Positions 8,942 through 17,932 of a stretch of DNA of 64,000 nucleotides are shown one piece after another. The stretch spans positions 682,001 to 746,000 of the forward strand of contig NZ_JAMSCK010000002.1 of assembly GCF_023805255.1 (NCBI RefSeq), written 5' to 3'. Below the pieces are notes generated by a model that did no database searches, had not been told where the DNA came from, and saw only the letters and a list, made by a program, of their open reading frames with translations. Position 1 is the stretch's first letter; each line of letters begins with the position of its first letter. The position numbers were made by a program, and so were the translations under genes. The DNA comes from Gramella jeungdoensis. GTDB taxonomy: Bacteria > Bacteroidota > Bacteroidia > Flavobacteriales > Flavobacteriaceae.

Positions 8942-9830
8942 ACTGATATTAACGGGATTAATTCTTTTTGTTGGATTAATAGCATCTGCTCAGAATACCG
9001 ATCTGGCCAGACTGGAATACACCTATTTTCCACAGAAGAATTCTGATAACTCCTTTCGCAGGTTTAGAACCTCCCTTGCTTTTCCCATCAGGCTGAAAAA
9101 TGAAGGTTCGTACCTTGTGCCGGGCCTTGAATACAGGAATGTGCATTTTAAATATAATGATCCGGAGGATTTTAATACCAAGGTACTGGACAGATTTCAG
9201 TCTTTCACTACAACGCTTGGTTATACATTTAAAATAGATGATGCCTGGCGGTTCGGGGCGCAGGGAGGACTTAAAATTGCCTCGAATTTCTCAAGGAATA
9301 AAATATTGAATGATGATCTCATATATACGGGGACATTATTCTTTATGAAAACCTGGGAAAATGAAGATGAAGTGGATACGAAAAGGCTAATCCTGGGGCT
9401 TCAGTATTCAACCACTACCGGGTTCCCATTTCCGTTACCTATTTTGAATTATTATAAGCGATGGGATGAAAACTGGTCTTACATGGTTGGTACCCCAAAA
9501 TCCAATATAAAGTATTATTTTAACAATAAACATAGTCTGGAAGCATTTGCAATGCTGGATGGATTTTTTGCTAATGTTCAGAAAAATTTTGATGCGACCC
9601 CTTCAGGTTCGGTTGCCGATGAACTGGCGGAAAGTATTTCGATGACCGTATTACTGAGCGGACTGGAATACCAGTATAAGATCACTGAACATCTTAAGTT
9701 TTACGTTTATGCTGGACACACTATATTAAATGATATCAGGCTGCGTGATGCTGATAAGAATGACGTTTATACAATTAATGAGACTAATACTTATTACGCT
9801 CGCAGCGGATTAAAATTTTCAATATTCTGA
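8934..9830 (+). CDS. DUF6268-like outer-membrane beta-barrel protein
   Basis: A signal peptide (MRKLILTGLILFVGLIASAQ) is followed by about 280 residues of alternating aromatic/hydrophobic and polar residues, ending in SGLKFSIF. This is the pattern of an outer-membrane beta barrel with a C-terminal aromatic residue. It resembles the DUF6268 family (recollection). I chose the ATG at 8934, which overlaps the MscS gene by 8 bp; an in-frame ATG at 8925 would add MTR. It is in the same operon as an ABC exporter and an MscS channel, which suggests an envelope role. The exact function is unknown. Confidence 0.75.
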   Translation: MRKLILTGLILFVGLIASAQNTDLARLEYTYFPQKNSDNSFRRFRTSLAFPIRLKNEGSYLVPGLEYRNVHFKYNDPEDFNTKVLDRFQSFTTTLGYTFKIDDAWRFGAQGGLKIASNFSRNKILNDDLIYTGTLFFMKTWENEDEVDTKRLILGLQYSTTTGFPFPLPILNYYKRWDENWSYMVGTPKSNIKYYFNNKHSLEAFAMLDGFFANVQKNFDATPSGSVADELAESISMTVLLSGLEYQYKITEHLKFYVYAGHTILNDIRLRDADKNDVYTINETNTYYARSGLKFSIF

Positions 9831-10996
9831 TGGCAAAAATATTATTAATAGAAGACGAGGCAGCTATACGAAGGGTTCTGAATAAAATTCTTACTGAAGA
9901 AAGTAAGGATTATGAAGTTACGGAAGCCGAGGATGGTCTTGAAGGAATGGAACTGGTTAAGAATGAGGATTTTGATCTTATTCTTTGCGATATAAAAATG
10001 CCAAAAATGGATGGTGTTGAGGTTCTGGAAGCGGTTAAAAAGGTAAAACCTGAGGTTCCGGTAGTGATGATCTCCGGCCACGGTGATCTGGACACTGCAG
10101 TGAACACCATGAAATTGGGAGCATTCGATTATATCTCCAAACCACCAGACCTTAACAGGCTTCTTAATACGGTTCGTAACGCTCTGGACAGAAAGGAGTT
10201 GGTAGTAGAAAATACCAGGCTTAAGAAGAAGGTGAGTAAGAACTACCAGATGATCGGTGAGTCAGACGCAATCAAAAGGATCAAGGAGATGATCGAGAAG
10301 GTGGCGCATACTGATGCACGTGTACTTATTACCGGCCCGAATGGTACGGGGAAGGAGCTTGTTGCCCACTGGCTGCATCAGAAGAGCGATCGTTCCAAGG
10401 GGCCTATGGTAGAGGTTAACTGTGCAGCGATCCCTTCCGAACTTATAGAAAGTGAGTTGTTTGGGCATGTTAAAGGTGCTTTTACTTCAGCAAATAAAGA
10501 CAGGGCAGGAAAATTTGAGGCTGCGAACAAAGGCACGATATTCCTGGATGAGATTGGAGATATGAGCCTTTCGGCACAGGCCAAGGTGCTTCGTGCGCTT
10601 CAGGAAAACAAAATTTCGCGGGTGGGTAGTGATAAGGATATTAAGATAGATGTACGTGTTATCGCGGCTACCAATAAAGACCTTAAAAAGGAGATAGAGG
10701 AAAACAATTTCCGGGAAGACCTTTATCACCGGCTTGCGGTAATTTTAATAGAAGTACCTCCATTAAAGGAAAGAAAAGAAGATATTCCGCTGTTGGTGGA
10801 TTACTTTAGTGAAAAGATCGCACAGGAACAGGGAACTAATAAAAAGGAGTTTACTAAAGAAGCCATTAACGTTCTGAAAGAAAATGAATGGCGTGGAAAC
10901 ATCCGTGAATTACGAAACGTGGTAGAACGTCTTATCATCCTTGGAGGAAAAGAAATAACCGATGAAGACGTTAAGTTATTTGGCAGTCGTTTTTAA
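9830..10996 (+). CDS. Sigma-54-type response regulator lacking a DNA-binding domain
   Basis: Two-domain regulator of 388 residues. The receiver domain (residues 1-120) has the phospho-acceptor Asp54 in [11 protein letters not shown], and the AAA+ domain has Walker A GPNGTGKE (169-176) and Walker [11 protein letters not shown]. The sigma-54 contact loop, normally GAFTGA, reads GAFTSA (216-221). The protein ends at FGSRF, just after the AAA+ C-terminal subdomain, so the Fis-type helix-turn-helix of NtrC (family length about 450-470) is absent. Its ATG overlaps the previous stop by one base. No histidine kinase gene is adjacent. Confidence 0.88.
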   Translation: MAKILLIEDEAAIRRVLNKILTEESKDYEVTEAEDGLEGMELVKNEDFDLILCDIKMPKMDGVEVLEAVKKVKPEVPVVMISGHGDLDTAVNTMKLGAFDYISKPPDLNRLLNTVRNALDRKELVVENTRLKKKVSKNYQMIGESDAIKRIKEMIEKVAHTDARVLITGPNGTGKELVAHWLHQKSDRSKGPMVEVNCAAIPSELIESELFGHVKGAFTSANKDRAGKFEAANKGTIFLDEIGDMSLSAQAKVLRALQENKISRVGSDKDIKIDVRVIAATNKDLKKEIEENNFREDLYHRLAVILIEVPPLKERKEDIPLLVDYFSEKIAQEQGTNKKEFTKEAINVLKENEWRGNIRELRNVVERLIILGGKEITDEDVKLFGSRF

Positions 10997-11025
10997 ATGA
11001 TTGTCAATGATGGAAGCTTAGATGC

Positions 11026-11634
11026 TTAGACATCAGCAGGCCTTTTATTCTTTTTAGGGTCGTATTTTAAGAAATACATGGTGTCTCCGCTGGGATGGTC
11101 CCATTCATGGAATAATTCGAATCCAACCCTTTGGTAGACAATAGAATTAGTCCTGCCACGGGTTTCAGCGTAAAGAGTAAGGCCTGTATCATGGGAAATT
11201 CTGAAAAACTCATCTTTCATTTCCTTTCCAACCTGGGTTTCGGCTCCGCGATACTCTTTTAAAATTCCCCAGAACCAGCAATAAAGATATTCACCCTGCT
11301 GTGGTCTCTGGTTCTTTATATAATTCTGGGTTTTGATAATGTTGAACGCATTTTTAATCCCGGTAACATTTACCACTAAACCAAGTTGCGTCCACAGGTC
11401 TTTCCAGATATTATTGTCCTTTTTACTGGTCTTAAATAGAATTGCGATTCCCTGACCATTTTTTGAAACTATCAAAGCATCTTTTTCAATGGCTTTTTCA
11501 ACCATATGGTTAGCGAGGTAACGGAATCGACGATCACGGTTTCCCCCTTTTCTAACCACATCCATGGAGGAAGGGATTTCTTTTAACAAGGTGGTGACCT
11601 TATCTATAATCTCTTGTTTTTCCAGTTTATCCAA
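11026..11634 (-). CDS. GNAT-like N-acetyltransferase family protein (weak assignment)
   Basis: A 202-residue protein, probably soluble. The region from about residue 125, with ILKEYRGAETQVGKEM, then RISHDTGLTLYAET, then VYQRVGFELFHEWDHPSG, has the layout of a GNAT fold: an acetyl-CoA loop, a residue pair before the strand, and a late YxRxGF segment. The first 110 residues are less typical. The substrate is unknown. It is convergent with the response regulator and divergent from PPK2, with only 58 bp to the PPK2 start. The assignment rests on motif shape only. Confidence 0.65.
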   Translation of the reverse strand: MDKLEKQEIIDKVTTLLKEIPSSMDVVRKGGNRDRRFRYLANHMVEKAIEKDALIVSKNGQGIAILFKTSKKDNNIWKDLWTQLGLVVNVTGIKNAFNIIKTQNYIKNQRPQQGEYLYCWFWGILKEYRGAETQVGKEMKDEFFRISHDTGLTLYAETRGRTNSIVYQRVGFELFHEWDHPSGDTMYFLKYDPKKNKRPADV

Positions 11635-11692
11635 GGTGAATTATTTGTGTACGAAGATAAAAAAATTAAATCTCTTAAAGGTTGTATATTTA

Positions 11693-12595
11693 ATGGCAAA
11701 GCCTAAAAAAATGCACAGCAAAGACCTTCAGGACCTTAAAGTGAGATCCAGAATATCACTCTCTGGTATAAAAACTTCTCTGGACCTTGGAATGAATGAA
11801 GAAGAGCTTGAAAACAAACTCAAAGAAACCAGGGAAAAGCTGGGCGACTGGCAGGATACTTTGTATGCTTATGGCAAATACTCTGTACTTATTTGTTTAC
11901 AGGGAATGGATACGGCTGGTAAGGATAGTCTTATTCGTGAAGTATTTAAAGATTTTAATAGCAGGGGAGTAGTTGTGCATAGTTTTAAAGTGCCTACTGA
12001 AAGAGAACTTAAACATGATTTTCTCTGGAGACATTATATTGCTTTACCTGAACGTGGTAAGTTTGGGGTTTTTAACCGAACGCACTATGAAAATGTACTG
12101 GTTACGAGGGTTCATCCTGGATATATTCTGAACGAGAATTTGCCAAATGTAAACAGTGTTGAGGATATAAACGAAAGATTCTGGGAGCATCGCTTTGAAC
12201 AGATCAGAAATTTTGAGAAACATCTCGCACAGAATGGAACCATAATTTTTAAATTCTTTCTCCATATTTCAAAAGAAGAGCAGCGGCAACGGCTTTTAAG
12301 AAGACTTGATAAGCCAAATAAGAACTGGAAATTCTCTCCCGGCGACCTGAAAGAGCGAAAACTGTGGGAAGAATATCAACATTGTTATGAGGATGCCATA
12401 AACAGAACTTCTACAGAAAATGCTCCATGGTATGTTATTCCATCTGATGATAAATCGATGGCCCGGTATTTGGTTGCAAAGATACTTTATGATGAACTAA
12501 GCAGTTACAGAGAGGTGAAGGAGCCGGAATTAGCTCAGGAGATTCGCAAGAATATTGATGAATATCGTCAACAACTCAACGAAGAAAAGAATTAA
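11693..12595 (+). CDS. ppk2: Polyphosphate kinase 2 family protein
   Basis: PPK2-type phosphotransferase that transfers phosphate between polyphosphate and nucleotides in the cytoplasm, about 300 residues. Walker A is GMDTAGKDSLI, the lid/Walker B region is FNRTHYENVLVTRVHP, and the C-terminal RLDKPNKNWKFSPGDLKER plus ENAPWYVIPSDDK are characteristic. I chose the ATG at 11693 (MAKPKKMHSKDL) because upstream codons in this frame lie inside the opposite-strand gene and lack family similarity. Whether it prefers AMP, ADP or GDP cannot be read from the sequence. Confidence 0.93.
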   Translation: MAKPKKMHSKDLQDLKVRSRISLSGIKTSLDLGMNEEELENKLKETREKLGDWQDTLYAYGKYSVLICLQGMDTAGKDSLIREVFKDFNSRGVVVHSFKVPTERELKHDFLWRHYIALPERGKFGVFNRTHYENVLVTRVHPGYILNENLPNVNSVEDINERFWEHRFEQIRNFEKHLAQNGTIIFKFFLHISKEEQRQRLLRRLDKPNKNWKFSPGDLKERKLWEEYQHCYEDAINRTSTENAPWYVIPSDDKSMARYLVAKILYDELSSYREVKEPELAQEIRKNIDEYRQQLNEEKN

Positions 12596-12653
12596 AAGTA
12601 TAGTTCGTATAAATGAAATTTTTGCTGTTATTTAGCACCCAAATTTGTATTCT

Positions 12654-14075
12654 ATGAAGTCATATTTTATTGCCCTTATTTTACTGTTTACAGGTATCTC
12701 GGTTTCAGCACAGGATCAGTATATAAACGATTCCCTGAATATCCGCAAGATCTACGATATGTCTCTTCTTAATGGTAAGAGTTATGCATGGCTGGATCAT
12801 TTATCCAATGAGATTGGAGGCAGGTTATCGGGTTCTTACAATGCGCAACAGGCCGTAGAATATACCAAAGCTGAAATGGAGAAGCTTGGTTTGGATAAGG
12901 TATGGCTTCAACCTGTGATGGTTCCTAAATGGACCAGGGGAGAAAGGGAGTTTGCTTACGTGCAAACAGGTCCGGGCTCAACGCGAAACGTAAATATTAC
13001 GGCTCTTGGAGGTTCGGTCGCTACTCCCGCCGGAGGGACCAAAGCCCAGGTGATAGAAGTACAGGGACTGGAACAACTGGCCGAATACGGCCGTGAAAAT
13101 ATAGAAGGAAAGATTGTCTTTTATAACCGCCCGATGCGGGCCGATCTGATCCATACTTTTGAAGCTTATGGAGGCTGTGTAGATCAGCGTTATTCCGGAG
13201 CTAAGGAAGCGGCAAAATATGGTGCAGTTGGTGTGATCGTGAGATCAATGAATCTTAGGCTTGATGATTTTCCACATACTGGTTCCATGAGTTATGGAGA
13301 TACCCCGGTAGATAAGAGAATACCTGCGGCTGCTATCTCAACCAACGATGCTGAATATTTAAGCAGCATCTTGAAAATTCAGAAAGACCTTGAACTTTAT
13401 TTTAAGCTCAACTGTGAGCAGCATGAAGATGTGCAGTCTTATAATGTAATAGGAGAGATCACCGGTTCAGAATATCCTGATGAGATAATGGTTGTTGGTG
13501 GGCACCTGGATTCCTGGGACCTGGGCGATGGCGCACATGATGATGGGGCCGGAGTTGTACAATCTATGGAAGTGCTTCGCCTGTTTAAGGAAACTGGCTA
13601 TACTCCAAAGCGAACAATTAGAGTGGTTCTTTTTATGAATGAGGAGAATGGTCTTCGCGGTGGTAATAAATATGCAGCCGTTGCGAAGGAAAAAAATGAA
13701 GACCACGTTTTTGCCCTGGAGAGTGATTCCGGAGGCTTTACCCCACGAGGCTTTAGTATTACGGCTAATGACACTCAGTTCAACAAGATCCTTTCATGGA
13801 AAGAGCTTTTTAAACCTTACCTGATACATTATTTTGAGAGAGGTGGCGGTGGCGCCGATATAGGCCCGCTTAAAGGAGGAGATATCGTTCTTGCCGGGTT
13901 AAGACCCGACTCCCAGCGTTATTTCGATTATCACCACGCTTCCAATGACACTTTTGAGCAGGTGAATAAACGTGAGCTGGAACTTGGAGCAGCCACCATG
14001 GCTTCATTGATGTACCTGGTTGATAAATATGGGCTGGAAAATATCAGTAATGATATGGTTGAAATGCCCGACTAG
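12654..14075 (+). CDS. Secreted M28 family metallopeptidase
   Basis: Exported zinc peptidase of the M28 (aminopeptidase/carboxypeptidase Q-like) family, 473 residues. The signal peptide MKSYFIALILLFTGISVSAQ is clear from the ATG at 12654; an in-frame TTG at 12645 would add three residues and is less likely. A PA-type insert lies in the first half. The metal-binding core is GHLDSWDLGDGAHDDGAG, followed by the catalytic pair in FMNEENGLRGG, ESDSGG and a late YHHASNDT. It probably trims peptides in the periplasm or outside the cell. It is transcribed alone. Confidence 0.92.
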   Translation: MKSYFIALILLFTGISVSAQDQYINDSLNIRKIYDMSLLNGKSYAWLDHLSNEIGGRLSGSYNAQQAVEYTKAEMEKLGLDKVWLQPVMVPKWTRGEREFAYVQTGPGSTRNVNITALGGSVATPAGGTKAQVIEVQGLEQLAEYGRENIEGKIVFYNRPMRADLIHTFEAYGGCVDQRYSGAKEAAKYGAVGVIVRSMNLRLDDFPHTGSMSYGDTPVDKRIPAAAISTNDAEYLSSILKIQKDLELYFKLNCEQHEDVQSYNVIGEITGSEYPDEIMVVGGHLDSWDLGDGAHDDGAGVVQSMEVLRLFKETGYTPKRTIRVVLFMNEENGLRGGNKYAAVAKEKNEDHVFALESDSGGFTPRGFSITANDTQFNKILSWKELFKPYLIHYFERGGGGADIGPLKGGDIVLAGLRPDSQRYFDYHHASNDTFEQVNKRELELGAATMASLMYLVDKYGLENISNDMVEMPD

Positions 14076-14125
14076 TTCTCCTTAAAGAAATTTAGTTTAT
14101 CCCTTTAAAAGATAAGTAAAGCGGC

Positions 14126-14133
14126 TACCTTTG
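14126..14133 (+). promoter_or_regulatory. Candidate -7 box of the MATE gene
   Basis: TACCTTTG fits TAnnTTTG and lies 18 bp before the TTG start at 14152. A weak TTTA at the -33 position is all that supports the upstream half. Confidence 0.45.
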
Positions 14134-14151
14134 CAATCCTAAATTTTAGTT

Positions 14152-15513
14152 TTGCAGCTATCGGCCTATACCAAAGAATTCGGTAAAAATCTTAATATAG
14201 CCTATCCCGTGATGCTTGGCCAGTTAGGTCACGTTATGGTGGGACTGGTGGATAATCTGATGATCGGTAGGCTTGGTGCCGCTCCACTGGCCGCAGTTTC
14301 GTTGGGGAATGCCCTCGTTTTTATTGCCATGTCTCTGGGTATTGGCTTTTCCTTTGCCATCACTCCTCTCATAGCCGAGGCCGATGGAGCTGAGGATATT
14401 GAAGGAGGGAGAAGCTTTTTTCACCACGGTCTTATTCTAAGCACCCTCAACGGCATTTTTCTGTTCATAGTTCTCCTTATTGCAAAACCTGTACTTTATT
14501 ATATGGATCAGCCACCTGAAGTGGTGGAGCTAGCCATACCTTATTTGAATATAGTCGCGTTTTCCATGCTACCCCTAATGGCATTTCAGGCATTTAAGCA
14601 ATTTGCCGATGGACTTTCGCAAACGCGCTACGCCATGTATGCTACTTTACTGGCTAATGTGGTAAATGTGGTGTTCAACTATTTACTCATCTATGGAATA
14701 TGGATCTTTCCAAGGCTCGAACTTGTGGGTGCGGCCTGGGGAACACTGATCTCAAGATTTTTTATGCTTTGGTTTGTTTGGGAAATACTTCGCAGAAAAT
14801 CCAAGTTTGTTGAATATTTCAAATGGTCTAAAAAGGAAATGCTGAAATGGGATATTTTCAAACGACTCCTGTCTTTAGGTTTTCCCACCGCATTACAAAT
14901 GTTTTTTGAAGTGGCTATTTTCACGGCGACCGTTTTCCTCGCGGGAACCCTTGGAACCAATCCCCAGGCGGCGAATCAGATCGCGCTTAACCTTTCTTCC
15001 ATGACCTTTATGATAGCCGTTGGTCTTGGTGTTACGGCAACGATTAGAGTGGGGAACCAGGTGGGACTAAAGGCATACAGGGAACTTCGAAGAATCAGTT
15101 TTTCGATCTTTCTGCTCGTGTTTTTCATAATGGGCATTTTTGCTATTCTTTTCATATTGCTCAATGATATTCTGCCAGGCTTTTACATTGATAATTTTGA
15201 GGTGGTGAGCCTTGCCGCACAGCTACTTCTTGTAGCGGCTGTTTTTCAGTTAAGCGATGGAATGCAGGTGGTGATCCTCGGTGCTTTGAGAGGACTTCAG
15301 GATGTGAAACTTCCCACACTTATTTGCTTTATCGCTTACTGGATTATTGGTTTTCCTGTAAGTTTCTATTTTGGTCAGCCTGAAAGAATGGGTAGTATGG
15401 GAATCTGGTTTGGTTTACTTGCCGGCTTGACATCCTCGGCATTATTACTATATTTCCGTTTTAATTACTTAACTAAAAAGCTTATTCATTTAAAAGAGAG
15501 TTTAAAAGTTTAA
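14152..15513 (+). CDS. MATE family efflux transporter
   Basis: Multidrug and toxic compound extrusion transporter of 453 residues in the inner membrane. About 12 hydrophobic helices are visible in two halves. The first helix region AYPVMLGQLGHVMVGLVDNLMIGRLGAAPLAAVSLGNA is typical (quoted here only as the span of residues 15-52). The start is TTG at 14152, because the next ATG would remove part of the first helix. The substrate, probably a cation or drug coupled to sodium or proton, is unknown. It is followed after 10 bp by a small acidic protein and the PAP2 gene, suggesting one transcript. Confidence 0.9.
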   Translation: MQLSAYTKEFGKNLNIAYPVMLGQLGHVMVGLVDNLMIGRLGAAPLAAVSLGNALVFIAMSLGIGFSFAITPLIAEADGAEDIEGGRSFFHHGLILSTLNGIFLFIVLLIAKPVLYYMDQPPEVVELAIPYLNIVAFSMLPLMAFQAFKQFADGLSQTRYAMYATLLANVVNVVFNYLLIYGIWIFPRLELVGAAWGTLISRFFMLWFVWEILRRKSKFVEYFKWSKKEMLKWDIFKRLLSLGFPTALQMFFEVAIFTATVFLAGTLGTNPQAANQIALNLSSMTFMIAVGLGVTATIRVGNQVGLKAYRELRRISFSIFLLVFFIMGIFAILFILLNDILPGFYIDNFEVVSLAAQLLLVAAVFQLSDGMQVVILGALRGLQDVKLPTLICFIAYWIIGFPVSFYFGQPERMGSMGIWFGLLAGLTSSALLLYFRFNYLTKKLIHLKESLKV

Positions 15514-15523
15514 AATATATTAT

Positions 15524-15754
15524 ATGGAGCTTCCAAGATTTATACTGGGTGATAATACCGATTTTCCCGATTCCATTTTTGTGATACATACCGAATATCC
15601 TCGATTCATTATCGATCTGAAGAACGATGAGGTGGAATGGCTGGAAGATTTTGACAAGGAAGACGAAAAGGAACTTAGCAGCGAAGCTGAAGGCCTCATC
15701 ACCCAGGCGAATGAGTTCTACGATCGAGAAGTTGCCCGATACGAAGACGAATAA
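15524..15754 (+). CDS. Small acidic protein of unknown function
   Basis: A 76-residue soluble, strongly acidic protein (ELPRFILGDNTDFPDSIFVI near the start, then Glu/Asp-rich helices such as WLEDFDKEDEKELSSEAEG). I recall short proteins with this N-terminus beside PAP2 genes in Flavobacteriia but know no function. Its last base is the first base of the PAP2 start codon (TAATG), so the two are likely translationally coupled. Confidence 0.8.
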   Translation: MELPRFILGDNTDFPDSIFVIHTEYPRFIIDLKNDEVEWLEDFDKEDEKELSSEAEGLITQANEFYDREVARYEDE

Positions 15755-16335
15755 TGGAGAAACTGGCCGAATTAGACAGGGAACTTTTTCTATTTCTGAA
15801 CAATCTGGGTTCAGAACAGTGGGACTGGCTGTGGCTCGCGATCAGTGATAAGTGGATGGCTATTCCGCTCTATGCAATATTGCTTTTTTTTATCTTTAAA
15901 AAGTTCGGATTAAAGCCAACTCTCATCACTCTGGTTGTGATAGCACTTCTAATTACGGCCACCGATCAGTTGGCGAATCTATTCAAACATGGATTTGAAA
16001 GACCACGGCCATGCCGGCAGGAAGGTGTAATGGAATATGCCCGGTTTATTGCCGTAAGATGTGGCCGATTCGGATATTTCTCTGCTCACGCTGCCAACTC
16101 CATGGGTGTAGCGGTATTTTTAAGTCTTCTATTTCAGAAACATTATCCAAAACTTTTCGTATTTCTCCTGTTTTGGGCTGCCATAGTCTCATATAGCAGA
16201 ATCTATCTCGGGGTGCATTACCCGGGAGATATTATCACAGGAATGGTGATAGGTGGAATATTTGGTTTCGGGTTTTACAGGTTAAGACAATTCCTCGTGG
16301 CGAAAATACTTAAAGAACAATCAGGCCAGGCTTAA
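15754..16335 (+). CDS. PAP2 family membrane phosphatase
   Basis: Type 2 phosphatidic acid phosphatase of 193 residues with five or six membrane helices. Such enzymes dephosphorylate lipid phosphates such as undecaprenyl pyrophosphate or phosphatidic acid. The motifs are KHGFERPRPC (motif 1), SAHAANSMG (motif 2, a variant of PSGH with the catalytic His kept) and SRIYLGVHYPGDIITG (motif 3, with catalytic His and Asp). It is coupled to the upstream small gene by a one-base overlap. Its end overlaps the convergent meaB end by 15 bp. Confidence 0.9.
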   Translation: MEKLAELDRELFLFLNNLGSEQWDWLWLAISDKWMAIPLYAILLFFIFKKFGLKPTLITLVVIALLITATDQLANLFKHGFERPRPCRQEGVMEYARFIAVRCGRFGYFSAHAANSMGVAVFLSLLFQKHYPKLFVFLLFWAAIVSYSRIYLGVHYPGDIITGMVIGGIFGFGFYRLRQFLVAKILKEQSGQA

Positions 16336-17397
16336 TAGGTGTTTGGCCGCGGCAAATGCTGTGGTCTTATTATCTTCTATTAGTTGCAATTGCTCTTTTA
16401 AAGCGGTTTTTACTTTAGGATCATCATAGAATCTGCTTTTCAGGTATTCATTTACGGTCTGATACAGCCAGAATTTATTTTGTTCCTGCCGGTTATGCTG
16501 AAAGAAACTATTATTTTCAACCTTTTCCTTAAACTCTGATATCATTTCCCAGACATCTGAAACCCCTTCATTATATAGTGCACTACAGAGTTTTACTTTG
16601 GGTTTCCACTCGCTTTCCTTTGGAGGATATAGTTGAAGGGCCCTGTTGAATTCGAGTTTTGCCTCTCTGGCATGTTTTTGATTATCACCATCGGCCTTAT
16701 TGATCACGATCGCATCTGCCATTTCCACTATCCCACGTTTTATTCCCTGCAATTCGTCACCAGCCCCGGCCAGCTTTAACAACAGGAAGAAATCGGTCAT
16801 GCTATGTACAGTGGTTTCACTTTGGCCAACCCCAACCGTTTCGATCAGGATTACATCAAATCCGGCGGCTTCACATAGAATGATGCTTTCCCGGGTCTTT
16901 CTTGCGACGCCACCCAAAGATTCACCGCTGGGGGAAGGTCGTATAAAGGCGTTTTTTTCCTTTACAAGGTTTTCCATTCTGGTTTTGTCACCAAGGATAC
17001 TACCATGAGAAACCGAACTACTGGGGTCTACTGCGAGAACTGCCACTTTTTTTCCCTGCTGGATAAGATATGAGCCAAAACTTTCAATAAAGGTGCTTTT
17101 ACCTACTCCCGGTACTCCTGTAATTCCGATTCGTATCGATTTATGGGCGTATGGCAATGCTCCTTCAATAAGGTATTCAGCCTGCTTCTGATGTGTTTTC
17201 TGATTGCTTTCTATAAGGGTGATCCCTCTGCCCAGGGCAGTCTTGTTTCCCTTAAGCAGTTCTTCTAGAAGTTCTTTTTCAGAAAATTTATTCTTTCTGA
17301 AACTCCTTATTCTCTTTGCAGATTCAGAACTCACGCTCTTTGAAGAGGGATTGCTTTCAGACTCACTTAAAGCCGATTTTTGATTTTCGTTATTCAA
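16321..17397 (-). CDS. meaB: Methylmalonyl-CoA mutase-associated GTPase MeaB
   Basis: G3E-family P-loop GTPase that gates cofactor loading and protects methylmalonyl-CoA mutase, 358 residues. Walker A GVPGVGKST, the switch region IETVGVGQSE and the guanine motif NKAD (in VINKADGDN) are all present. A Ser-rich N-terminal extension (residues 1-30) is low complexity. No mutase gene lies in the window, but a cobalamin adenosyltransferase at 28.7 kb belongs to the same cofactor pathway. A -7 box on the minus strand lies at 17419-17426. Confidence 0.93.
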   Translation of the reverse strand: MNNENQKSALSESESNPSSKSVSSESAKRIRSFRKNKFSEKELLEELLKGNKTALGRGITLIESNQKTHQKQAEYLIEGALPYAHKSIRIGITGVPGVGKSTFIESFGSYLIQQGKKVAVLAVDPSSSVSHGSILGDKTRMENLVKEKNAFIRPSPSGESLGGVARKTRESIILCEAAGFDVILIETVGVGQSETTVHSMTDFFLLLKLAGAGDELQGIKRGIVEMADAIVINKADGDNQKHAREAKLEFNRALQLYPPKESEWKPKVKLCSALYNEGVSDVWEMISEFKEKVENNSFFQHNRQEQNKFWLYQTVNEYLKSRFYDDPKVKTALKEQLQLIEDNKTTAFAAAKHLLSLA

Positions 17398-17418
17398 AAT
17401 TGAGCGGAATGTTTATGA

Positions 17419-17426
17419 CAAATTTA
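17419..17426 (-). promoter_or_regulatory. Candidate -7 box of meaB
   Basis: The minus strand reads TAAATTTG, matching TAnnTTTG, 22 nt before the meaB start codon. No clear -33 element was found. Confidence 0.4.
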
Positions 17427-17497
17427 TGAATTAAGGTCAAGGGTGTTTTTAATTATGTATATTGAGTTCAACTAAATTACTTAAATTATTTCACGCA

Positions 17498-17926
17498 ATG
17501 AAAAACCTGTATAAAACTGCCGTTACTACGAAAGGAGCAAGAGATGGTCGCACAACCAGCGACGATGGCATTCTTAATATCAAGCAATCAACCCCAAAAA
17601 GTATGGGTGGTGAAGGTGGAAATTATACCAATCCGGAACAATTATTCGGTGCAGCATATTCGGCCTGCTTTGGAGCAGCGCTTGAAGCAGCTGCAAAAAA
17701 CCATAATGCCGATCTCGGGGATTACAGCGTAACCGCAATTGTAAAATTAGGCTTGACCGAAGATGAAGACCTTCAGCTTTCGGTAATATTAGATTGTTAT
17801 ATTCCAGGAGTGGATGTTGAAACCGGAGAAACACTGGTTAATGAAGCCCATGAAATATGTCCGTACTCCAGGGCGACAAGAGACAATATTGACGTTACAC
17901 TAAATTTGCTGCTGGAAGAAGATTAA
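17498..17926 (+). CDS. ohr: Organic hydroperoxide resistance protein (OsmC/Ohr family)
   Basis: Thiol-dependent peroxidase of 142 residues that reduces organic hydroperoxides. The two catalytic cysteines appear as YSACFGAAL and HEICPYSRATRDNIDV, and the N-terminal YKTAVTTKGARDGRT is typical of Ohr rather than OsmC. I chose the ATG at 17498 (MKNLYKTAV); an in-frame TTG at 17462 would add 12 residues with no family similarity. It is divergent from meaB. A hairpin at 17947-17970 may end its transcript. No MarR-type OhrR gene is adjacent. Confidence 0.92.
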   Translation: MKNLYKTAVTTKGARDGRTTSDDGILNIKQSTPKSMGGEGGNYTNPEQLFGAAYSACFGAALEAAAKNHNADLGDYSVTAIVKLGLTEDEDLQLSVILDCYIPGVDVETGETLVNEAHEICPYSRATRDNIDVTLNLLLEED

Positions 17927-17932
17927 AAAAGA

